Translations under genes and position numbers: made by a program
Notes under the pieces: generated by a model
Told to the model about the DNA's origin: nothing
The model's input: only the letters and a program-made list of their open reading frames with translations
The model's database searches: none
Shown here: piece by piece, positions 17,005 through 26,146 of the stretch
How positions within the stretch are numbered: position 1 is the stretch's first letter
Layout of the letters: every line of letters starts with the position of its first letter
NCBI GenBank assembly: GCA_017417585.1
Contig: JAFPYX010000010.1
Span: 29,999 to 93,998 of the forward strand
Direction of reading: 5' to 3'
From: Victivallales bacterium
GTDB lineage: Bacteria > Verrucomicrobiota > Lentisphaeria > Oligosphaerales > Oligosphaeraceae
Length of the DNA: 64,000 nt

Positions 17005-17970
17005 ATGAAACTTGGATTTCGTCGTCATGGGAAGCAGTTTTTCTTTTACACGGCATGTTTACGGGGACGACCGAAAATTCTTTCGCAATTGAAGGAAGGG
17101 ATAAAATGGCCGCTGCTTTCCGGTTGCGGTGAAGCGGTGAAGGAAACCATGCTGGATTTTCACCGAAAAAATCACGCCCTGACTTTAAGTGATTATGTAA
17201 TCATGCCGGACCATGTTCATTTCTTGTTAATCGTTGATTTTGATTTAGATCCGCAGTTTGATCCCCTGGATTTTATCCATCGGTGGCGGACCTGTGCTGC
17301 CCAGGCAATCATTGCGGTGGGTGCGGGGGATTTCCTCCGAGCGTCTGTTGCATGGGTGCGAGGGATTTCCCCCGACCGTTTGTGGGAGCGCAGCTTTTGG
17401 ATTAGTTTGGCCTGGTATTCGGAACAACGCAGGGCAATTCGGCACTATATCCGCAACAATCCCGCCCGGGCCCTTTGGAAGGCGAATCATCCAGACCGTT
17501 TTTGTGTAATGCCCAATGTTAGCCATCCTGTATTGTCATCAGAGATGACGTGGAGTGCGATGGGAGATTTGACCCTTATCGCCTCGCCTTTCCGATTCCC
17601 GGTTCGTCTTACACGATGGTTGCCAGTGGAGGCACAGGAACAGGAGTTGAGTGACGCACTAGAACGAGCACGTTGTGGCATGATTCCAGTGTGCGGTTTA
17701 ATATCTCCTGCTGAACATGAATTGGAAAAACGCCTCCGCGAGGAATCTACGGCACGATGGATCAAGATGATACCGTATGGCCTGAAACCAGGTTATGATC
17801 CTCCAATCGAGGATAGTCGGGCATTGGCCGCCGGGCGAATGCTGATGTTAAGTTCATTTCCGCCTGAAATTCCACCAAAACCAATCTCCAGGGAAAACTG
17901 CGAACGAATGAATCAGCAGATTCTAGCCTTATGTGGCGAAGCGGTCGAACCAATTTGTACCTCTAGGTAG
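17005..17970 (+). CDS. REP-associated tyrosine transposase (RAYT, Y1/HUH family)
   Basis: 321 residues from the ATG at 17005, preceded by AGGAGA at a good distance. The HUH motif MPDHVHFLL has the metal-binding histidines at 70 and 72. The catalytic tyrosine is most likely Tyr149 in AIRHYIRNNPARAL. LWERSFWIS matches the usual W-R-F segment of the family. RAYTs nick and join single-stranded REP palindromes and act as domesticated, non-self-mobilising relatives of IS200/IS605 transposases. About 23 residues between AAQAI and LWERSF are encoded by two REP-like elements inserted in the gene (17319-17382). A C-terminal extension of about 140 residues is also unusual for the family. Longer reading upstream of 17005 would only translate the repeats. 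Confidence 0.85.
   Translation: MKLGFRRHGKQFFFYTACLRGRPKILSQLKEGIKWPLLSGCGEAVKETMLDFHRKNHALTLSDYVIMPDHVHFLLIVDFDLDPQFDPLDFIHRWRTCAAQAIIAVGAGDFLRASVAWVRGISPDRLWERSFWISLAWYSEQRRAIRHYIRNNPARALWKANHPDRFCVMPNVSHPVLSSEMTWSAMGDLTLIASPFRFPVRLTRWLPVEAQEQELSDALERARCGMIPVCGLISPAEHELEKRLREESTARWIKMIPYGLKPGYDPPIEDSRALAAGRMLMLSSFPPEIPPKPISRENCERMNQQILALCGEAVEPICTSR
17319..17382 (+). repeat. Two REP-like elements inside the transposase coding sequence
   Basis: Two imperfect copies start at 17319 and 17354 (35 bp apart). Each reads GGGTGCG-(G/A)GGGATTTCC-(T/C)CCGA-(G/C)CGT-(C/T)TG. The ends GGGTGCGGGG and CCCCG-CCGTTTG match the reverse complement of the upstream 35-bp units, while the loop is 3 bp shorter and different. 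They lie in inverse orientation to the upstream array and are translated in frame as part of the RAYT protein. Confidence 0.7.
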
Positions 17971-18120
17971 ACCCAAAAGGCTCGGGGCATCTTGCCTCGT
18001 TCTCTCCGAGTTTTCTCTCCTGTTCCGCTCCCTCCGGCGATTGAAAAATAGGAGGAATGCCACCAAATTGATATAAATGGGTTAAATTTTCCAAAAAGCT
18101 TTTTTTCTTTTGGGGCAAAA

Positions 18121-21100
18121 ATGAAATCATGGTTATTGATCCTTCTGCTTGGATGTGAATGTTTGTTGATGGCGGGGGAGTTGCCGTCGTGGCAGTTTCC
18201 GCAAGGAGTGGCGCAGTGGTCGCAGGCGCGCCGGTTGGCGGCAGTCGCCGAAACGGACTGCCTGCGACTGGAACTGCAGGACCGGGACTCAGGGCTTGGC
18301 ATCTCCAGCATCTCCTTGACAGCCAGTGAAATTGGTGGCTTTGCAGTGGAATATCGCGCGGAGGGCTTTACGGAGACGACAGGCGGACAGCTCTACTATG
18401 CGACATCCGAGGCACCGAATTTTACGCAGGAGCGTGCCTTGTATGTGACTTCGCTAGTGCAGGACGGCCAGTGGCATACGCTGAAGATCAAGGCGGACAA
18501 TGTCTGGCGCTCGGCAGGAACGGTGACGGCGATGCGGCTGGATCTGGTGGACCAGTTCCCCGGAAAACTTTGGGTGCGTCGAATTTATGCACTGCCACCC
18601 GAGAAGAGCCGGACAGAACTTCGAGGGATTCCCGAAGAGGTTCCCGTAGTGCTGGGGGAAACAGAATCAGTCTGGATTCCAATGCCTTACGATTCGAAGG
18701 CGACGCGTTTCGCCTCGCCGATGACCGCACCTGCGAATGGTGGCTTCGAGTTCGTCGGGGAGTGTTATTTGCGCAAGGAGTTCGAAGTCAAAACGGAGGT
18801 GAAGTATGCACTGCTACTGACCTCGTGCGACGACCGGATTGTTGAGGCGTATCTCAATGGAAGTAAAATTGTTGCACAATGGAGCACCAATTGGAAAATT
18901 TCCACCCAGGCCTGGCTGGAGCCGAAGCTTTTCCGGACTGGCCGCAATGTCCTGTGCCTCAAATACCGCAACAGCGGCGGGTTGGGAGGCGTGATGGCCG
19001 ACCTGCAGATTGTCGATGAGGACGATGGTTTCCAGGTGGTCACGTCGGAGGATGCACTTGGCTTCTTCGGCGGGGAGCCACCCTCCGACTGGATGAAGGA
19101 GGGGGCGAAGTGCGACTGGCTGGTTGCCGAGACGCGTCCCGGCGCGCCGAATCCGCCTTGGCGTTTCACGCCAGAATACCATTCCATCAATCCGAAGCTC
19201 CCGCAGGTGGATGTGGAGGTAAAGAAAAGGGGGTTGTCGGAATGCGTGGCGGATTTTCACTGCGAACCAAAATACACCGAAAACGAAGTATTCTACCTGT
19301 TGCTGCGGGATAAAAATATGAATACGCTTTTGGGCTATAAAAGCGGAACTGCGGAGGAATTGGGTGCCGAAATGCTTGAAAACGGCGCATGTCGGATTCG
19401 GTTTGACATCCGTGATTTCGGATTGCGATATGGTGGTTGTTCAAATGCGGTCCGCTGGCAATTCGGCGTCTATGGCCGGCGGGCGACGGGTGGGGCGGAG
19501 TTTACCGAGGCGTTTGGCGAGCGTCCGATCCCTGGATCCGATGGGTGGCTGCAGGTGGAAAGAAAACCAGATGGCCCTCGCATCATGTTGAACGGAAAGC
19601 CGTTCTACCTGGTGTCTCTGTGCATTGAGCATCCGGAGGTCCCGACGGGCATGGAGGGCGAGGATTCTCCGTTCAATGTGGTTTGTACCCGTGCGGGCGG
19701 TTTTATGGGCGACCGGAGCCGCTGGTGGGTGGGACCCGACCAGTATGACTTTTCGGCGGTGGACCGGCAGCTCTCCTTCTGCGCGGAGAAGTACCCGAAC
19801 GCCTGGCTGGGCCTTTATGTCTGGTGCCATCCGGGCAGGTGGTATGCCGAGATGTATCCAGAACGTCTTGCAGTGCAAGATGATGGGAATGTGGTGGAAG
19901 CGCGGCTGGCCGCCGGATGCCCCGTCGCCTTCTCCAATGAGAACTTCCGGCGGGACGCCGAACGCGCGGTGCGCGCACTGATCCGGCACTGCGAGTACTA
20001 CTTCGGAGCGCGGATGCTCTTCTACAATCTGCAAGGTGGCATCACTTACGAGTGGCAGGGCTGGAACTCCCACACGAAGTTCTTCGGCGACTATGCGGAG
20101 GAATCCCAGAAGGACTTCCGGCGCTATGCGGAGGCGCATGGCCGCGCGGTCGCCGGCGTGCCGAGCCGCCAGGAGCGCGAGGCCGCCCTCCCGGGTGGAC
20201 TCCTCCGCGACCCCGTGCGGGACGCGGCAAGCATCCTCTATGAGCGCTTCTACAGCGAGAGCATCGCGGAGTGCATCGACCGCCTCGCCAAAGTCGTGCG
20301 CGAGGAGACGCATGGGGACAAGCTGGTCGGGGCGTATTACGGCTACCACCAGGAGTTTGCGAATCTCGGATACTGCGTGAACGGCGGCGGTCACAACGAC
20401 CTCCACCGTTTACTGGAGTCGCCGAATCTGGATTTCTTCCTCTCGCCCATCGACTACCGTCACCGCTCCATCGGCGCACCGTCCTCGGACATGAAACCCT
20501 ATGGGGCCATTCGTGCGGCCGGGAAACTCTCGCTCTCCGAGGATGATACGCGCACAAACCGCATCGCCGCAACGAACTTCGACCAGACCGTGAACATGGA
20601 TCAGACACTGGCGGTCCTCAAGCGAAATCACGGCGTTGCGCTTACGCGCGGAATGCCGCTCAACCACCTGCCGCTAGTTGGCGGAACCGAACTGGATGCG
20701 CCCGAAATCCGCGAGCTTTTCGGACATTCGGCGAGGGCCGGGCAGATGATGGTGGAGGACAATGTCTCGCCCAAGGCGGAAATCGCCGTGGTGTTGGATG
20801 AGGAAGCGCTGGCGTACGTGGTTCCGACATTGCAGCAGATCTATGTGCCGGATTTCACACGCTACCACTACGACCCCGCTACGGGAAAGCTTGCCGAGGC
20901 CATGCGCGGCGTCCAGCCCTTGACAGGCGAACTGATTGGTGACCAGCAGATTGCGCTGTCGCAGTGCGGCGCTCCGGTGGATTGGCTGATGCTCCAGGAA
21001 CCACAGAGTTTGGCGGGCTACAAGCTGGTCATTTTTGCGGGTGCGTTCTTGGATTCGCCACAGTTGCGCGAGGCGCTGGATGTGGTTCGCTCGAATGGTG

Positions 21101-21663
21101 CAACTGCGGTTTTCCTCTATGGCGTGGGTTTCATGACAGATTCAGGCGTGGATGCTGAAAGAATGTCAGAACTCATTGGAATTAAACTTGTTGAGATTGA
21201 TGGTGGCAGTCTCCAACTGGCGTTGTCGAATGGTGGCGAGGCAGGACTGGACTACCCTGTGCGACCACGCTTCGCGGTGGTGGATGAGGCCGCCGAGCCT
21301 CTGGGACGCTATGTCGCCGACAAGGCGGTGGCAGTCGCCCGCAAGGGCAACGCCATCTTCTACGGCGGAGTCGCGCTGGATGCCCAATGGCTACGTGAGG
21401 TCGCCCGCTGGGCAGGGGTACACATCTACACGGAAACCGACGACAATTTCTTTGCAGGAGGGAATTTCCTATGCATCCACGCGGACTCCGATGGCAACAA
21501 GACCATCCGCCTGCCGCGACGCACCGATGCCGTGGAAATCTACACCGGCGAAGTTTTAGGACGGGACACCGATAGCCTGGAGTTCCCGATGAAGGCATTT
21601 GAAACCAAAGTGATCTTCTTGGGCGAAGCGGAGAAAATCCGTGCTCGGCTAGGTTTTAAATAG
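18121..21663 (+). CDS. Large secreted GH42-like glycoside hydrolase
   Basis: 1180 residues with a signal peptide (MKSWLLILLLG..., cleavage after about residue 19). Residues about 20-480 are beta-rich, with galactose-binding-like sandwich regions (FVGECYLRKEFEV...AYLNGSKIV). Residues about 490-850 look like a GH-A TIM barrel: LNGKPFYLVSLCIEHPEV, LGLYVWCHPGRWYAEMYP, ITYEWQGW with Glu644 as candidate acid/base, and SLSEDDTRTN with Glu807 as candidate nucleophile. A flavodoxin-like domain (YKLVIFAGAFLDSPQLREAL) typical of GH42 beta-galactosidase trimerisation domains follows, then a beta domain. Probably degrades galactosides outside the cytoplasm; the substrate is not known. A MoxR gene follows 13 bp later. 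Confidence 0.7.
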   Translation: MKSWLLILLLGCECLLMAGELPSWQFPQGVAQWSQARRLAAVAETDCLRLELQDRDSGLGISSISLTASEIGGFAVEYRAEGFTETTGGQLYYATSEAPNFTQERALYVTSLVQDGQWHTLKIKADNVWRSAGTVTAMRLDLVDQFPGKLWVRRIYALPPEKSRTELRGIPEEVPVVLGETESVWIPMPYDSKATRFASPMTAPANGGFEFVGECYLRKEFEVKTEVKYALLLTSCDDRIVEAYLNGSKIVAQWSTNWKISTQAWLEPKLFRTGRNVLCLKYRNSGGLGGVMADLQIVDEDDGFQVVTSEDALGFFGGEPPSDWMKEGAKCDWLVAETRPGAPNPPWRFTPEYHSINPKLPQVDVEVKKRGLSECVADFHCEPKYTENEVFYLLLRDKNMNTLLGYKSGTAEELGAEMLENGACRIRFDIRDFGLRYGGCSNAVRWQFGVYGRRATGGAEFTEAFGERPIPGSDGWLQVERKPDGPRIMLNGKPFYLVSLCIEHPEVPTGMEGEDSPFNVVCTRAGGFMGDRSRWWVGPDQYDFSAVDRQLSFCAEKYPNAWLGLYVWCHPGRWYAEMYPERLAVQDDGNVVEARLAAGCPVAFSNENFRRDAERAVRALIRHCEYYFGARMLFYNLQGGITYEWQGWNSHTKFFGDYAEESQKDFRRYAEAHGRAVAGVPSRQEREAALPGGLLRDPVRDAASILYERFYSESIAECIDRLAKVVREETHGDKLVGAYYGYHQEFANLGYCVNGGGHNDLHRLLESPNLDFFLSPIDYRHRSIGAPSSDMKPYGAIRAAGKLSLSEDDTRTNRIAATNFDQTVNMDQTLAVLKRNHGVALTRGMPLNHLPLVGGTELDAPEIRELFGHSARAGQMMVEDNVSPKAEIAVVLDEEALAYVVPTLQQIYVPDFTRYHYDPATGKLAEAMRGVQPLTGELIGDQQIALSQCGAPVDWLMLQEPQSLAGYKLVIFAGAFLDSPQLREALDVVRSNGATAVFLYGVGFMTDSGVDAERMSELIGIKLVEIDGGSLQLALSNGGEAGLDYPVRPRFAVVDEAAEPLGRYVADKAVAVARKGNAIFYGGVALDAQWLREVARWAGVHIYTETDDNFFAGGNFLCIHADSDGNKTIRLPRRTDAVEIYTGEVLGRDTDSLEFPMKAFETKVIFLGEAEKIRARLGFK

Positions 21664-21676
21664 GGATAATAAGAAA

Positions 21677-22636
21677 ATGAAATCAATCGAAGTCATTGCG
21701 CAAGAGTTGTCGGAATTGCGTTCGCAATTGTCGAAGGTCTTTGTAGGTCAGGAGGAAGTGGTGTCGCATTTGCTCATTACCCTTTTGGCTGGTGGCCATG
21801 CCCTTTTGACGGGCGTGCCGGGGTTGGGTAAGACTCATCTGGTCAAGAGCCTCTCGCAACTGTTAGGGCTTTCCTTTCGGCGCATCCAGTTCACTCCGGA
21901 CTTGATGCCGGCGGACATCCTGGGCGGCGAGGTGTTGGAACAGGATCCCGAAACCGGTCGGCGTACATTCCGTTTTCAAGAGGGACCGCTCTTTACGCAG
22001 GTTCTGCTGGCTGACGAAGTGAACCGCACGCCGCCTAAGACGCAGAGCGCACTTTTGGAAGCGATGGGCGAGCGACAGGTCACGACCGCCGGTCAGACTC
22101 GTGTCTTGCCGTTGCCATTCCTGGTGCTTGCGACGCAGAATCCAATCGAGTTGGAGGGCACTTATCCGTTGCCCGAAGCGCAACTCGACCGTTTCCTGTT
22201 GAATATCGTGATGGATTATCTCTCGCCTGCCGAAGAGACGCGAATGGTTGCTTTGACTACCCAGCCAGAAATAGTTGCATTGGAGCCTATTCTGGATGCC
22301 GAGAAAATTCTCGCGATGCAGGCGCTCTGCCGCGAGATCGTGACACCGGAGGGCGTGGTGGAACATGCGGTGCAGTTGTGTGCCGCGACGCGTCCCGGAA
22401 CGCCACAATGTACCCCACGCTTCCAGGAGTATGTAAAGTGGGGCGCCGGATCGCGGGCCTCACAGGCACTGGTGATGGCGGGAAAGGCGCGGGCGCTTTT
22501 GGCGGGGCGTGGCAATGTCAGCCGAGAAGACATCGATTCGCTTGTGCTGCCGGTTCTGCGCCACCGCGTGATCGTGAATTTCCGCGCACAGTCCGAGGGC
22601 ATAACTGTGGAAAAACTTCTCGGGGAGTTGAAATAG
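21677..22636 (+). CDS. MoxR-family AAA+ ATPase
   Basis: 319 residues. Walker A GVPGLGKT is at 46-53, followed by the MoxR-type FRRIQFTPDLMPADILGG and FRFQEGPLFTQVLLADEVNR (Walker B), NRTPPKTQSALLEAMGERQVT and LATQNPIELEGTYPLPEAQLDRF. MoxR proteins act as chaperones that mature or activate metal- or VWA-domain proteins. The usual partners (DUF58, VWA and transglutaminase genes) are absent here: downstream lies a convergent gene. It sits 13 bp after the large glycosidase gene and so may be cotranscribed with it, which is an unusual context. Confidence 0.92.
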   Translation: MKSIEVIAQELSELRSQLSKVFVGQEEVVSHLLITLLAGGHALLTGVPGLGKTHLVKSLSQLLGLSFRRIQFTPDLMPADILGGEVLEQDPETGRRTFRFQEGPLFTQVLLADEVNRTPPKTQSALLEAMGERQVTTAGQTRVLPLPFLVLATQNPIELEGTYPLPEAQLDRFLLNIVMDYLSPAEETRMVALTTQPEIVALEPILDAEKILAMQALCREIVTPEGVVEHAVQLCAATRPGTPQCTPRFQEYVKWGAGSRASQALVMAGKARALLAGRGNVSREDIDSLVLPVLRHRVIVNFRAQSEGITVEKLLGELK

Positions 22637-22701
22637 GGTACTTCGCCGCACGCACCGAAGCGCAGAATCATTTTGCATCCTATTTGAAACTCTTCAAAGG
22701 G

Positions 22702-23754
22702 TTATTCCAGAAATAAATTCTGCAGGCGGATGATTTCGGCATCGGAAATGCCGGCGGATTTCCAGTAGGCAATGGCCTTGGCCTGGTAATCCTGTCCAGG
22801 GGCAAGTTTCTCCAGCATGGCTTCGAAAGCCCGAAAGAGCTCGGAATCGCGTGAGCGCGCACCCCAGGTGGCCAGACCGGTTAGTTCGTAGTCGAGCAAC
22901 AATGCCTCGTCCTGAACTCCCAATGCGGCATTGAGCAGGAACACGAGTGTTCCGGTGCGGTCGGCACCTCCCCAGCAGTGTGTGTAGATGGGGAAATATG
23001 CGGGTGTGATAAGGATTCGGAAAGCCTTTGCGTAATTGGCACGCTGTTCGTCGGTGTTGATATCGGCGTAGGCGGCAAGCGGGACATTGAACCACTTGAC
23101 GCTCGGCGGCAGAGCCGGTCCATGGGAGGGGATTGCGTTCAGCTCAGAATGTCCGCGAATATCTAGATCGGTTCGGATGGTCAATTCCTCCTCGGCGAAC
23201 TTCAAGCCAGCCGGTGTTGCGGTCTGGTGACTGTTCATCTCACCTCCACGATAGACAAGTCCCTGTTTCACTCGATGGCCGTCCTTGGTTTCCCAACCGC
23301 CGATGTCCCTGACATTGGGCACGCCTTCGATAAAAACCCACCGTGGAAATTCGGCCGCAGTCTGGAAACTGGCGGTCTGGGAGCAGACCGGAGAATCTGT
23401 TTCATCAATTCCAGCCACACGCCAATAATATTTTGTGTTGGTCTTAAGGCTATGCCCCCGTGTCTCTTGGCGGCCCGGCAGAACGGCGAAATGCATCACA
23501 TGTCCCGTGAAAATCGGGTTCTCAGCGACCTCGACACACTGTGGACAGAAGTCCTCACGAGCATTTTCCCAGGCAAAAGTGAGTATCCGAGGTGTACTGT
23601 CGTCTTCCAGTTCCGTGGGTTTCAAATACAGGTAGTCCACCTTTCCCTGCGAGGCACTCAAACGGGCCCGCATCGCCTTGAAATTCGCCTGTAGCGGCGT
23701 GTGCTGGGAAAGCACTTCGCCTTCGGAGGGAGTGATGAGTGTGAATGCCTCCAT
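22702..23754 (-). CDS. Tyrosine/dual-specificity phosphatase with N-terminal Fn3-like domain
   Basis: 350 residues. Residues about 1-135 resemble a fibronectin type III-like domain (TKYYWRVAGIDETDSPVCSQTASF). From about 140 it is a Y_phosphatase3-type enzyme: VPNVRDIGGWETKDG, QGLVYRGGEMN, and the CX5R P-loop HCWGGADRTGT with Cys260 and Arg266. This family dephosphorylates phosphotyrosine or phospho-sugars and lipids. I see no signal peptide. It begins 9 bp after the Fe-alcohol dehydrogenase stop, so the two are an operon. Substrate unknown. Confidence 0.82.
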   Translation of the reverse strand: MEAFTLITPSEGEVLSQHTPLQANFKAMRARLSASQGKVDYLYLKPTELEDDSTPRILTFAWENAREDFCPQCVEVAENPIFTGHVMHFAVLPGRQETRGHSLKTNTKYYWRVAGIDETDSPVCSQTASFQTAAEFPRWVFIEGVPNVRDIGGWETKDGHRVKQGLVYRGGEMNSHQTATPAGLKFAEEELTIRTDLDIRGHSELNAIPSHGPALPPSVKWFNVPLAAYADINTDEQRANYAKAFRILITPAYFPIYTHCWGGADRTGTLVFLLNAALGVQDEALLLDYELTGLATWGARSRDSELFRAFEAMLEKLAPGQDYQAKAIAYWKSAGISDAEIIRLQNLFLE

Positions 23755-23763
23755 GGCGGCCTC

Positions 23764-24972
23764 TCAATCCCAGTACTTGTCTAGTGCTTCGTGGAAAGCG
23801 GACTGGCAGTCTCCGGCGGCAAGCGGTCGGGGGGCGCTTTCCAGTTTCATTGGATTCTGCGCGGCGTCCTTTGCAAGCTGGTCTATGAAGGATGCAGGCA
23901 GACCAGTGAGCTTGCCTGGGTGTGTTGAGATGCCACATCTTTCGATGAATTCCACCGTGGACTGGACGGTCTCCAGTGGCTCCGTTCCGCCCAGGAGCGG
24001 AGCCAGCAAACGTGTGCGTTCAGCGCACTCCGGCGAGCCGTCCAGGTACCAGCGCCAGAAATTTGGGAGAAGACTGGCCACGGCCGCACCGTGCGAGGCG
24101 TGTCCGCAGACCGAGAAGCTGCACAGATGCGGGAGGCTGGTCGGGCAGACCTTGATGCACATTCCGGCGAGTGCCGAGGCCAAGGCGAGTTCGGCACGGG
24201 CTAGCGCCATAAAACCAGGTGCCCTGCCCAGCGCAATGGGGAGCGACTGCCGAATCAGCCGCACGGCGGCCAAGCCCCATGCGGTCGCTTCGGGATGAAG
24301 GGCGGACGCGCGGAAGTTCAGAAGGCTCTCGATCGAATGAACAAAGGCGTCCAGTCCGGTAATAGCGGTCAGCTCTGTTGGTACGGTCCAGGTAAGGCGT
24401 GGAATGACGAATGAATGATCCGCAATGATTTCGGTGTCCATCACCAGGCGCTTCACGCCGTTGGGGCGGTCGATGATGTTAGCGTATGGCGTTGCCTCGG
24501 AACCGGTTCCAGAGGTGGTCGGAACACAGATTACTCGCTTGAAGTTTTTGCCGGGGAAGCGTTTGGCACACAACCCGGCACCGAAGAGCTCGCGGATGTC
24601 CAATTCCGTCTGGTAGGAGAGGTAAGCCGCTTTGGCGGCGTCCATCACGCTGCCGCCTCCAATGGCGACCACCGCCTTTGGCGTGCAGGTTTTCATCTGA
24701 GCGGTCATCGAGCGGACTACCTCGATGTCCGGCTCGGCAGGGATGCCCAGGAATGGCACCATCGGGATGCCCTCCAGGTTGGCAATGGCGTCCATGAGCG
24801 CCTCGGCACCGGATTTGGTCCACGAGGAAAGGCCGCCTCCAACCACAAAGAGTGGCGTGTCAGGAGTGCATTCCAAACTTGAGAGATGTCTGGCCAGGGC
24901 ATTGCGAGCTTCTTCGCCAAATGCGATGGCCGTGTCGGGATTCTGGGCAAGCAACGGGTAGGCTGAATGCAT
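23764..24972 (-). CDS. Iron-containing alcohol dehydrogenase family oxidoreductase
   Basis: 402 residues. The nucleotide-binding motif VAIGGGSVMDAAKAA, CVPTTSGTGSEATPYA and the metal-ligand region GLDAFVHSIES of group III (Fe-type) dehydrogenases are all present. A second ligand segment is likely around SVCGHASHGAAVASLLP, in place of the usual G-x-x-H-G-x-x-x-A/N pattern. It would reduce or oxidise an alcohol or aldehyde with NAD(P). An AAGGAAT ribosome site precedes the ATG at 24972. It is followed by the phosphatase gene, so both may serve one small-molecule pathway (inference). The upstream gap 24973-25031 is very AT-rich and probably holds its promoter. Confidence 0.9.
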   Translation of the reverse strand: MHSAYPLLAQNPDTAIAFGEEARNALARHLSSLECTPDTPLFVVGGGLSSWTKSGAEALMDAIANLEGIPMVPFLGIPAEPDIEVVRSMTAQMKTCTPKAVVAIGGGSVMDAAKAAYLSYQTELDIRELFGAGLCAKRFPGKNFKRVICVPTTSGTGSEATPYANIIDRPNGVKRLVMDTEIIADHSFVIPRLTWTVPTELTAITGLDAFVHSIESLLNFRASALHPEATAWGLAAVRLIRQSLPIALGRAPGFMALARAELALASALAGMCIKVCPTSLPHLCSFSVCGHASHGAAVASLLPNFWRWYLDGSPECAERTRLLAPLLGGTEPLETVQSTVEFIERCGISTHPGKLTGLPASFIDQLAKDAAQNPMKLESAPRPLAAGDCQSAFHEALDKYWD

Positions 24973-25031
24973 GGGATTCCTTGATTTAAATTACTTTTAA
25001 CTTATTGTAATTAAAGATATTAATATATTAT

Positions 25032-26144
25032 TCAATGACTACGCTTGACCAGAGTGTCAAGCCAGCAGAGCAGCAGTTTTCGTGCTGTCACGTCTGAAAC
25101 TGTCTGGCAGGCCTTTTCGGCTTGCTTGACCAAGGTGTTGGCACGTCGTCGGCATGATGCCAATGCGCCAGTGCGCTCTACGATGGCACGGACCGCCGCC
25201 ACGTCTGACTCCGTAAGTTTGGGATTTCCAAGTACCTTCTTGAGAGTCCTACGCTCGGCGGGAGTGGCCTTCGCCCAAGCCTTCACCATCAGGAGGGTGG
25301 GCTTGCCTTCACGCAGGTCGGAACCGATGGGCTTGCCGAGTTGCGCCTCGTCGCCAAAGAGCCCCAAGATATCGTCCTGAATCTGGAATGCGACTCCAGC
25401 ATCTTCGGCGGCATTCTCCAGCGTCTCGGCCAGCGGGCATTTATCGATGGGTTTGCGGCTTCCCAAAGCGGCTCCGACGCGAGCGGCAAAGCCGAGCAGA
25501 AGACCAGTCTTGAGGCGCATCATCTTCTCGACCATCTTGGGCGTCACATCCTGAAGGTCCATCATCTCCAACTCCATATCCAACTGTTCTCCGAGAAGCA
25601 GTCCTGGATGAAGTTCGCAGGACTGCTCCAGTAAAATCGAGTTCACCACTCCGAGGGGATAATGGGCGGACAAAAGACCGAAGAGTTGTGCCGAATAGCC
25701 GAAGAGGATGTCGCCCGCCACGATGGCGGTTGCCATGCCGTAGTCGGCCGCTTTGCTTGCGTCAAGCCGTGGATAACGACTGGCGATGCGTCGGGCGACC
25801 AGCGTGTGGACCGTAGGCTTGCCACGGCGCAGTTCGTCATGGTCGATGATGTCGTCATGAACCAGTGTCGCAGTATGGTAGCACTCGACTGCCAACATCG
25901 CGGATGCGAGGTGCTGCGGACTACGCTCTCCGGCGGCCAGCGCGGAAAGCAACAGCAGCATCGGCCGCAGGCACTTTCCGCCCCGCAGGAGATAGGCATC
26001 CGTCGCTTCGCGCAAATCTGGCGTGAAGTCCTCTTCAAGAAGTTGAAGATATCCCTTGATGAATTGATGGGTGGTCTTTGAGACAAACGCCACCAAGTCT
26101 GGGTAGTCCATTGAAAACAGTCGTTCAGAAAAGGTGGAAGCCAT
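25032..26144 (-). CDS. Polyprenyl diphosphate synthase (trans-isoprenyl)
   Basis: 370 residues. Both Asp-rich motifs are seen: the first LVHDDIIDHDELRRGKPTVH (Asp97, Asp98, Asp101) and the second FQIQDDILGLFGDEAQLGKP. GGKCLRPMLLLLS fits the substrate-binding arginine region. It condenses isopentenyl diphosphate with allylic diphosphates to make long-chain prenyl diphosphates for quinones or the wall carrier lipid. Chain length cannot be read reliably. The protein is 40-50 residues longer than IspB-type enzymes. Its ATG lies 2 bp after the preceding gene, so it is translationally linked to the two unknown membrane proteins and nagA. Confidence 0.9.
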   Translation of the reverse strand: MASTFSERLFSMDYPDLVAFVSKTTHQFIKGYLQLLEEDFTPDLREATDAYLLRGGKCLRPMLLLLSALAAGERSPQHLASAMLAVECYHTATLVHDDIIDHDELRRGKPTVHTLVARRIASRYPRLDASKAADYGMATAIVAGDILFGYSAQLFGLLSAHYPLGVVNSILLEQSCELHPGLLLGEQLDMELEMMDLQDVTPKMVEKMMRLKTGLLLGFAARVGAALGSRKPIDKCPLAETLENAAEDAGVAFQIQDDILGLFGDEAQLGKPIGSDLREGKPTLLMVKAWAKATPAERRTLKKVLGNPKLTESDVAAVRAIVERTGALASCRRRANTLVKQAEKACQTVSDVTARKLLLCWLDTLVKRSH

Positions 26145-26146
26145 TT

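Noticed and set aside
16797..17132. A protein-coding ORF through the repeat array
   Set aside because: Its product is only the translation of the repeats and overlaps the transposase start in another frame; no ribosome site or domain.
19441..20406. Minus-strand ORF inside the large glycosidase gene
   Set aside because: Shadow of a GC-rich coding region; composition is Arg/Ala/Pro biased with no motif.
22637..22701. A terminator between MoxR and the phosphatase gene
   Set aside because: Only a 6-bp stem (TTTGAA/TTCAAA) with no T-run; too weak to annotate.
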